Shown piece after piece: positions 45,821 through 51,090 of a DNA stretch of 51,090 nt. This DNA comes from JANWHF01 sp036276235 (lineage in GTDB: Bacteria; Planctomycetota; Phycisphaerae; Tepidisphaerales; Tepidisphaeraceae). Each line of letters begins with the position of its first letter. Positions within the stretch are counted from its first letter, which is position 1. Below the pieces are notes generated by a model, which saw only the letters and a list, made by a program, of their open reading frames with translations, was not told the DNA's origin and searched no databases. The stretch covers positions 1 through 51,090 of the forward strand of contig DATBDZ010000367.1 of the NCBI GenBank assembly GCA_036276235.1, given 5' to 3'. Both the position numbers and the translations under genes were made by a program.

Positions 45821-46423
45821 TCAGATTGCCGACCCTGGAATGTTGCCTCCGCACTCGGGGCAACTGCCGGCGCTGGCGCGAAGGTTGTACCCGCACCCCG
45901 TGCACAAACGTGAAAACGATTTGTCGGTCAGAGCCTCCCGCAGGAAAACATCAAGCGTAGGGTAGGCTCGCATTGGCACTCGGATCTTGCGACCCGGCTG
46001 AGCCGTGGATCCCAGTATCCACCATTTGCCCGATCGATGCTGACGAATCCAGATCGACTCATCGCCGTCGGGGATTTTGAACTTCGCGGTTGGAGCCCCC
46101 CGCAGAACGATCGTGTCGCCATCAACTGATATGCGGGCGTTCTTGTACAAAAATGTCCACAGCGCGCTCATGATGATTACGCAAAGTAGCAAAACGACAA
46201 TGCCGAAGAGCACGCGGAATATCACCAACTGGAGAATGGAACGGGAGCCCCCGCTTGCATTGCTTAGATCGGATAGCAGATCGACGATAAAGATGCCGGT
46301 AGACGCGGCGATGGCACTCAGCGTCAAATTTCGGCGCATCATCCGCCTGTAACTGTCGGCGATTTCCAACTCGGCGATCACCATTGTGTCCAGTTTACCC
46401 TGTTGGTCTTGCCTGACGAGCAT
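45821..46423 (-). CDS. Two-helix membrane protein with C-terminal zinc ribbon
   Basis: 200 residues, unknown function. Two transmembrane segments (about 34-52 and 67-92) precede a PH-like beta-rich domain (ARISVDGDTIVLRGAPTAKF...SIWIRQHRSGKWWILG), then the zinc ribbon CTGCGYNLRASAGSCPECGG. It belongs with 12350-13192 and 48368-48988 to a set of membrane proteins sharing only the ribbon. The start is uncertain: ATG 46423 or ATG 46384, neither with a clear ribosome site. Confidence 0.75.
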   Translation of the reverse strand: MLVRQDQQGKLDTMVIAELEIADSYRRMMRRNLTLSAIAASTGIFIVDLLSDLSNASGGSRSILQLVIFRVLFGIVVLLLCVIIMSALWTFLYKNARISVDGDTIVLRGAPTAKFKIPDGDESIWIRQHRSGKWWILGSTAQPGRKIRVPMRAYPTLDVFLREALTDKSFSRLCTGCGYNLRASAGSCPECGGNIPGSAI

Positions 46424-46575
46424 CAGCGTTGAAGCTGATCAACGTTGTCCATCAACATGCACCCTGGCAAGTGACACAACAGCGGCGATGAAATGTCGGT
46501 TATAATAAGCGCGGGCCATGCTTCCTCCGCGACACGCGCGAGAGGGTTAGGGGAAGAATAACGCCTGGTGATATC

Positions 46576-46713
46576 ATGCCGATCCTGCTGTTCATTCCCG
46601 CCATGCTCGTGATCCTTGCGGCCGTCATATACGGCGCCTACACCGTCAGGCGGCGGCGAGCGCTCACCCGGCAGCGCGGATTCCCGGTGGAACCGCGGCC
46701 GACCAAAGAGTGA
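46576..46713 (+). CDS. Small membrane protein, 45 aa (copy 1 of a duplicated ORF)
   Basis: MPILLFIPAMLVILAAVIYG begins the product: one membrane helix (about residues 3-23), an Arg cluster TVRRRRALTRQRG, and a short tail. A nearly identical ORF lies at 48194-48331, with conservative changes in the helix. That supports real coding, although about 60 bp of the 3' half are identical at DNA level. A TATAAT lies at 46501-46506. The ORF is upstream of the DUF433/DUF5615 pair on the same strand. Function unknown. Confidence 0.6.
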   Translation: MPILLFIPAMLVILAAVIYGAYTVRRRRALTRQRGFPVEPRPTKE

Positions 46714-46857
46714 CGATGATTAGGTGGAGTAATTTCGCGTGCCGATCGTGGCGGGATATGATCCAGCAACGGAACGCGTGATGGTCAAAAGATCGGCCCG
46801 CTTCTCCCATCTTGCCGGGTCGCGTTGTCCAGCTACAATTGCACTCGAGGTAAAAGT

Positions 46858-47091
46858 ATGGCGGATGCAATCGCGGACAGAATTGAAGTGGATGCCAACC
46901 GCTGCCATGGTAAGCCTGTAATCGCCGGTACCCGGGTTCTCGTGCGAACTGTGTTGGGATCCTTATCTGCCGGCGACAGTCATCAGCGCATCGCCGAAGC
47001 CTACGGGATCACTGAGCAGGACATCCGCGCGGCAATCGCATTCGCAAACCAATTGGTTGCCGATTGGGACTACGTCCCAGTTCGGGGATGA
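46858..47091 (+). CDS. DUF433 family antitoxin
   Basis: 77 residues from ATG 46858 with GAGG 7 bases upstream. The DUF433 pattern is clear: RIEVDANRCHGKPVIAGTRV (a short strand and turn before HTH-like helices), SAGDSHQRIAEAYGITEQDI. DUF433 proteins are VapB-like antitoxins that pair with PIN-like DUF5615 toxins. The partner begins 3 bp downstream. Confidence 0.9.
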   Translation: MADAIADRIEVDANRCHGKPVIAGTRVLVRTVLGSLSAGDSHQRIAEAYGITEQDIRAAIAFANQLVADWDYVPVRG

Positions 47092-47094
47092 GCC

Positions 47095-47457
47095 GTGCAG
47101 TTTCTGATCGACGCCTGCCTGCCGCGCGACTTCACTCCGCTACTTGCGTCATTTGGGCATATCTCGATTGATGTTCGAGACATCGGCATGGGCCGGGCCG
47201 ATGACCCCGATATCGCGGCTCATGCGCTCGCTCATCAACTCTGCCTCCTCACGGAAGATTGGGGTTTTGCCGACATCAGACGCTATCCGCCGACCAGTTA
47301 CCATGGGATAGTCGTTATCGAGACGGCCGACAATGGCATCGACCAAAAGTTGGCCGCGCTTGGCAACCTATTGGAGCGAGACGACATTGTCTCTGCCTTG
47401 CCAGGCCGGCTGGCTGTAGTCACGCCAACGAGAATTCGTCTGCGGCCGCCGTTGTAG
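47095..47457 (+). CDS. DUF5615 PIN-like toxin
   Basis: 120 residues from GTG 47095, 3 bp after the antitoxin stop. PIN-like RNase fold with acidic residues in QFLIDACLPRDF and LLTEDWGFADI and the family's SIDVRDIGMGRADDPDI. It probably cleaves RNA when the DUF433 antitoxin is lost. Together they form a VapBC-like type II module. Confidence 0.9.
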   Translation: MQFLIDACLPRDFTPLLASFGHISIDVRDIGMGRADDPDIAAHALAHQLCLLTEDWGFADIRRYPPTSYHGIVVIETADNGIDQKLAALGNLLERDDIVSALPGRLAVVTPTRIRLRPPL

Positions 47458-47581
47458 CGGTGTACATATCGCCTGCGAAAGAATGGGTGACCCTGCAGGC
47501 CGTGATATCTGACTGACGGGTGTAGATAGTAAGGTCGTCAAGATTGCCTTTACGTGATATGGTGCTGCAGAGGAACGCGTC

Positions 47582-47782
47582 ATGGCCAAGACATCGAAAC
47601 GATCCACAACCTCCACCAAAGCCCCGCGTACTCGGGCGCCCAAGCGCAAGACTCTTGCCGAACTGAATGCGTGGCTCAACGCAAACTATGATGGGGTCAT
47701 TAAAGCCGCTCGCAAAAACTGCATGCAACTGACGGGCAAACCGACCTTCGGCGGGGGCGGCCGGCGACGCAAAAGCGCATAA
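47582..47782 (+). CDS. Small basic protein, putative antitoxin of the MazF-type toxin
   Basis: 66 residues from ATG 47582 with AGAGGAA upstream. A Lys/Thr/Arg-rich N-terminus is followed by a helix KTLAELNAWLNANYDGVIKAARKNCMQLTG and a Gly/Arg-rich tail GGGGRRRKS. It is not a classical MazE. Its place 11 bp before the toxin gene makes it the likely cognate antitoxin. Confidence 0.65.
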   Translation: MAKTSKRSTTSTKAPRTRAPKRKTLAELNAWLNANYDGVIKAARKNCMQLTGKPTFGGGGRRRKSA

Positions 47783-47793
47783 CGATTTCTCAC

Positions 47794-48156
47794 GTGGAAG
47801 CACGCCGCATCCGGCAGGGCGACATCTTCTGGCTGGATGATTGTCGTCCGCTTCACGGCGACCTGGCCAAACGCCGCCCGGTGGTTGTTCTCAGTCCCGA
47901 CGATTCCATCTCCAAGCAGCCCGACGTTCTCGTTGTCGCCTGCACGTCAACGGTTTATCCGTCGAACAAGACTGCGATCGAGCTTCCAAGCCGCGAACGA
48001 ACACCTCAAACGCGGACTGGCTTGAATCGCCGCACCTGGGCCGTCCCGGAGTGGTTAGTCACCGTGGAAAGTAATCTGCTTGTGGATCGCGCTGGTCGAA
48101 TAACGGGCGCAACGCTGCGCCGGCTGCTAGAGGCAGTCACAAAGACGCGGCAGTAA
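47794..48156 (+). CDS. MazF/PemK-family mRNA interferase toxin
   Basis: 120 residues from GTG 47794. The PemK-like core is present: IRQGDIFWLDDCRP...AKRRPVVVLSPDD, VVACTSTVYPSNKTAIELPS (S/T nucleophile region), and a C-terminal TGATLRRLLEAV helix. It would act as a sequence-specific endoribonuclease held in check by the protein from 47582-47782. Confidence 0.85.
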   Translation: MEARRIRQGDIFWLDDCRPLHGDLAKRRPVVVLSPDDSISKQPDVLVVACTSTVYPSNKTAIELPSRERTPQTRTGLNRRTWAVPEWLVTVESNLLVDRAGRITGATLRRLLEAVTKTRQ

Positions 48157-48193
48157 CACATGAGCCGCCGTAGAGTAAAGGCGTCGTGACATC

Positions 48194-48331
48194 GTGCCGA
48201 TCCTGCTGTTCATTCCCGCCATGCTCGTCACCGTTGCGGCTGTCGCATACGGTGCCTACACCGTCAGGCGGCGGCGAGCGCTCACCCGGCAGCGCGGATT
48301 CCCGGTGGAACCGAGGGAGAGCGACGAGTAA
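48194..48331 (+). CDS. Small membrane protein, 45 aa (copy 2 of a duplicated ORF)
   Basis: GTG-initiated near copy of 46576-46713. The differences cluster in the membrane helix (VTVAAVAYGAY against VILAAVIYGAY) and in the last five codons. The region from TACACCGTCAGGCGGCGGCG through the Pro-Val codons is identical at DNA level. It follows the MazF-type toxin by 37 bp. The two copies form direct repeats around both toxin-antitoxin pairs. Confidence 0.6.
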   Translation: MPILLFIPAMLVTVAAVAYGAYTVRRRRALTRQRGFPVEPRESDE

Positions 48332-48367
48332 CTACCGGAAATAGCAGTCCTCAGGTCATCTTTCGTC

Positions 48368-48988
48368 TTACCGGTATTGCCCGTTCGACTTGTCACCCAT
48401 TCCGGTTTTGCCGCATTCCGGACATCGATCTGCCGACGCGCGCATATCGTAGCCGCAATTCTGGCAGAAGCCGGCGGGGTGGCGTCGACCCAGGATCGCA
48501 ACGCCGGACAAGCCCGCCGTCATCAGGAAGAGAGTCACGAAGCTCCAATCGGGGAGATTGACAGAGGTTTCGACCACATGCCCCATCGAGCCGCCGGTAA
48601 ATCGATTGACAATAGTGTCGTCGTCATAAAAAAACTCGAAGCCCCCGTGACTCCACGTGTGGGAGCTGCGATTTCTCGTTGGATAGAATCGGAAGGATAT
48701 CGCGCCATTGTAATTGTATCCGTACCCGGCTGGATCGGACTCAAACGAGAAGCCGGCTTGCTGCTGGGAAAATGTGTCGGCATCCATGTACATCGCCTCA
48801 CGCCACCAACAGAGCGCGCCGGACGCGGACTCAATCCTCCAATGAATGCGTGATCTTGCGGTGAAGCTGCCGTGACTGAGGACGTCTGACATATGACGGC
48901 TGCGAATCCAAATGGCCGTGGTCGATGCGCTTGCGGCGAGCGATAGGATCAGCAGCAATCGCAGTTTGTTGGGCCTCGCGCGTTTCAC
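48368..48988 (-). CDS. Membrane protein with C-terminal zinc ribbon
   Basis: 206 residues from GTG 48988 with AGGA about 9 bases upstream. An N-terminal membrane helix (about 10-28), an exposed domain of about 110 residues rich in Tyr/Ser/Phe/Arg, a second helix (about 153-170), then GFCQNCGYDMRASADRCPECG. It has the same architecture as 12350-13192, and the exposed domains look similar in layout though not obviously in sequence. Function unknown. Confidence 0.72.
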   Translation of the reverse strand: MKRARPNKLRLLLILSLAASASTTAIWIRSRHMSDVLSHGSFTARSRIHWRIESASGALCWWREAMYMDADTFSQQQAGFSFESDPAGYGYNYNGAISFRFYPTRNRSSHTWSHGGFEFFYDDDTIVNRFTGGSMGHVVETSVNLPDWSFVTLFLMTAGLSGVAILGRRHPAGFCQNCGYDMRASADRCPECGKTGMGDKSNGQYR

Positions 48989-49067
48989 TGAGATTATCCT
49001 AGCCGACCGCAAGCGTGGACAGTCATATCGCGCCCGACGGGAATGAGCGTATCGAATGCGCGCCAGG

Positions 49068-49248
49068 AGATCCTAGGCGGCGCGGCGATTGCGCCGGACA
49101 GTTGAACATGCGATATCCGCGCCGGCTCTGCCCCGGCGTGGGTAAAGGGTCAGGCGCATTTGAGCAATTGCATCCCACGCCCGGGCAGAGCCGGCGCAAG
49201 GCGACCCATTTCGCCGTTTACTTCAACCGCCGCGCCGCCCGGGATTCT
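49068..49248. repeat. Large palindromic element P, copy C (181 bp)
   Basis: AGATCCTAGGCGGCGCGGCG outer arm pairs with CCGCCGCGCCGCCCGGGATT. CGCCGGCTCTGCCCCGGCGT inner arm pairs with CCCACGCCCGGGCAGAGCCG. It fills the gap between the zinc-ribbon gene start and the sulfatase stop. Confidence 0.85.
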
Positions 49249-49275
49249 CCGTACGCGATTTCTGCACATTCGATT

Positions 49276-50847
49276 TCACTTAGGCCGGCTTCTCCCATCC
49301 TGCTGAATCTGCCGCAACATCGCGCGAAGCTCGACGATCTTCTCCGGATGCTGCGCGGCGACATTCTGGTTTTCGCTTACGTCTGTCGCAAGATCGAACA
49401 GCAGCGGCCCAGTGGAAAGATCCTTGATCCCGTTAAACACCTCGGCGTGATTGGTCGCGTTGCCGGCGAACTGGACCAGCTTCCAATTGCCGATGCGAAC
49501 GGCAAACGGGCCTTGAACTCCGCCATTGTTCATGATCAGGCTTTCGCGCACGGGTTTATCGTGCGGCGTGCCGAGCATCGCGGGCAGAGCGTTGAGGCTA
49601 TCGGGCGCGGCATCCTTATCGAGCGGCTGGCCGAGCAGCGCGGCGAAGCTGGCCTCCATGTCGATTTGCGCGAAAAGCTCCGCCGACTCGGTCGCGGGTT
49701 TTACGATGCCGGGGTAGCGAATGATGAAGGGGACGCGGTTGCCGCCCTCGAGGATGGTGCCTTTGTGGCCGCGGAGGACGCCGTTGCATTTGTGATCGAG
49801 GCTGCCGAAGTCATCGTAGCCGTCGTCCATGATGCCGCCGTTGTCGCTGGTGAAGATGACCAGCGTGTTGTCGGCAATCTTGAGGCGGTCGAGCGTGGCC
49901 AGCAGATCGCCGACGGCGCTATCGAGTTCGACGATGGCGTCGCCGCGCGTGCCGCACTGGCTCTTCCCACGAAACCGCGCCGCCGGCACGCGCGGCACAT
50001 GAATGTCGTGCGTCGCAAAATATAGAAAAAATGGCTTATCCTTGCTCCGCTCGATGAACGCAACGCCCTTCTTCACCAGCGTATCGCACATGCTTTCATC
50101 GACCCAGCGGGCGGAGTTGCCGCCGCTCATGTAGCCGATGCGGCTGATGCCGTTCACGATCGTCTGATCGTGCCCATGCGTCGGCTTCAGCGTCAGCATC
50201 TCCGGATGTTCCTGGCCCGTCGGGTCGTTGCCGATCTTTGCTTTATAGCTGACCTTCACCGGATCCTTCGGATCAAGCCCGACGATGCGATGGTCTTCGA
50301 CAAAAACGCAAGGCACCCGATCTCCGGTGGCGGGATAATAAAACCCGTAATCAAATCCGACTTCCAGCGGCCCCGGTTTGATGTCGCCGTTCCAGTCGAT
50401 CCCATCGCGCTCGCCGAGGCCCAGATGCCATTTGCCGACGATGCCAGTCGTGTAACCGGCGCGCCCAAACGTCGCCGGCAAGGTCTGCGACCCCGGCACA
50501 ATGCTCAGCACCGCATCACCCGGCAGAATCGAAGACCCCGGCTGATGCCGCCACGCATAGCGCCCGGTGATCAGCGCATATCGCGTCGGCGTGCAGGTGG
50601 AAGCCGTCGTATGGAAATCCGTAAAGCGGCACCCCTGCGAAGCCAACCGATCAAGATTCGGCGTCTGCACCAGCTTCGCGCCATAACAACTCAAGTCTCC
50701 ATAGCCGATGTCATCGGCGAGGATGAACAGGACGTTGGGCTTGCGAGATTGCGCGGCAGGTTGCTGCGCGGAGACGCGATCGGCCGCGATTGCGATGACG
50801 AGAATGCAAATCAGCTGCAAAGGAAATCGAAGTGTGTGGATGTGCAT
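49276..50847 (-). CDS. Sulfatase (arylsulfatase type), secreted
   Basis: 523 residues with a signal peptide ending near VSA-QQ (residue 27). The formylglycine motif is C85-T-P-T-R (TTASTCTPTRYALITGRYAW), with metal ligands in NVLFILADDIGYGDLS and TSDNGG, and GIVGKWHLGLGE. It needs formylglycine-generating enzyme, which is not in the window. It removes sulfate esters, probably from algal or animal glycans, in the periplasm or outside. It is one of the expanded planctomycete sulfatases. ATG 50847 is preceded by GGAG at about 12 bases. The gene is divergent from the truncated gene at 50924. Confidence 0.95.
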   Translation of the reverse strand: MHIHTLRFPLQLICILVIAIAADRVSAQQPAAQSRKPNVLFILADDIGYGDLSCYGAKLVQTPNLDRLASQGCRFTDFHTTASTCTPTRYALITGRYAWRHQPGSSILPGDAVLSIVPGSQTLPATFGRAGYTTGIVGKWHLGLGERDGIDWNGDIKPGPLEVGFDYGFYYPATGDRVPCVFVEDHRIVGLDPKDPVKVSYKAKIGNDPTGQEHPEMLTLKPTHGHDQTIVNGISRIGYMSGGNSARWVDESMCDTLVKKGVAFIERSKDKPFFLYFATHDIHVPRVPAARFRGKSQCGTRGDAIVELDSAVGDLLATLDRLKIADNTLVIFTSDNGGIMDDGYDDFGSLDHKCNGVLRGHKGTILEGGNRVPFIIRYPGIVKPATESAELFAQIDMEASFAALLGQPLDKDAAPDSLNALPAMLGTPHDKPVRESLIMNNGGVQGPFAVRIGNWKLVQFAGNATNHAEVFNGIKDLSTGPLLFDLATDVSENQNVAAQHPEKIVELRAMLRQIQQDGRSRPK

Positions 50848-50923
50848 CTATGCCGCTCCATGAGGCAAAGGAAATGAACGATCAGAGCCTAGAATTATGC
50901 CACCGCGCTGGAGGTCGCGATAG

Positions 50924-51090
50924 ATGGAAGACGCGGATACGGAAAACCTCAGCGACGTGCAGGCGGAACTGGCCGCGGCCGGACTGGCGCCGGAAGTGGT
51001 TGCGAAGCTGTGCATTGTCGAATCGGGCTGGTATTCGCGATTGCCATACCTGATGACTCCGAGCGGTGCCGCCGCCATCGACACCTGGCG
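50924..51090 (+). CDS. Hypothetical protein, 3' partial
   Basis: 55 codons from ATG 50924, preceded by a good GGAGG ribosome site, and still open at the window edge. It begins MEDADTENLSDVQAELAAAG, a helical start, then CIVESGWYSRLPYLMTPSG. There is no signal peptide. The domain cannot be named from this fragment. Confidence 0.6.
   Translation, partial: MEDADTENLSDVQAELAAAGLAPEVVAKLCIVESGWYSRLPYLMTPSGAAAIDTW

Overview
The window looks like a chromosomal piece of a GC-rich planctomycete, most likely class Phycisphaerae. Several marks point there: a DUF1549/DUF1553 protein and a Tat-exported DUF1501 protein, a CxPxR sulfatase, a PEP-CTERM-like protein, a beta-helix protein with an N-terminal LLERRTLLSA sorting-type motif, three membrane proteins ending in a CxxCGY(D/N)xRA...CPECG zinc ribbon, and a MamK-like actin. 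The lineage is inferred from protein families only; there is no rRNA in the window.

Layout. 1-2.85 kb: envelope polysaccharide genes (WecA/TagO-type GlcNAc-1-P transferase, UDP-glucose dehydrogenase). 2.85-8.2 kb: an accessory zone, visibly less GC-rich from about 4.4 to 6.1 kb, with a HigBA toxin-antitoxin pair, an unknown 170-aa protein, a probably frameshifted secreted coiled-coil protein and a 463-aa protein with a deoxyribosyltransferase/TIR-like core. 8.2-15 kb: S41 peptidase, beta-helix/SdrD-B-like surface protein, zinc-ribbon membrane protein, a small double-WYCS protein and a secreted esterase. 15-21.3 kb: RNA 2',3'-cyclic phosphodiesterase (ThpR), a CsrA-cytosine deaminase fusion, a sugar-acid type IlvD/Edd dehydratase, a PEP-CTERM-like protein, a CE12 rhamnogalacturonan acetylesterase and ParDE. 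21.5-32.1 kb: housekeeping and mixed genes (mutS, Rpn/DUF4351 nuclease, SRP RNA, nadK, two secreted proteins, a Kdo hydroxylase/DUF4202 pair, thiS, trpB). 32.4-36.1 kb: MamK-like actin operon, then a secreted esterase with a small overlapping ORF. 36.6-45.5 kb: PL4 rhamnogalacturonan lyase, DUF1549/DUF1553 protein, DUF1501 protein, and a secreted double-Tudor/propeller protein. 45.8-51.1 kb: zinc-ribbon proteins, a toxin-antitoxin cluster (DUF433/DUF5615 and a MazF-type pair) bracketed by two copies of a 45-aa membrane-protein ORF, a sulfatase, and a truncated unknown gene.

How genes fit together. PL4 lyase, CE12 esterase, the secreted alpha/beta hydrolases, the sulfatase and the pentonate-type dehydratase suggest breakdown of pectin-like or sulfated plant/algal polysaccharides, although they are scattered rather than in one locus. 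Four type II toxin-antitoxin modules lie within 51 kb.

The most striking non-gene signal is intergenic. Nearly every longer gap holds a long imperfect palindrome (arms about 20-55 bp) or a 7-bp-periodic tract arranged as inverted pairs. At least one palindrome family has three copies of 181-192 bp plus solo arms. Some elements supply the stop codons of neighbouring genes, and one lies inside the predicted signal-peptide region of the DUF1549 protein. The strongest single-gene novelty is the in-frame CsrA-cytosine deaminase fusion at 15947-16651.
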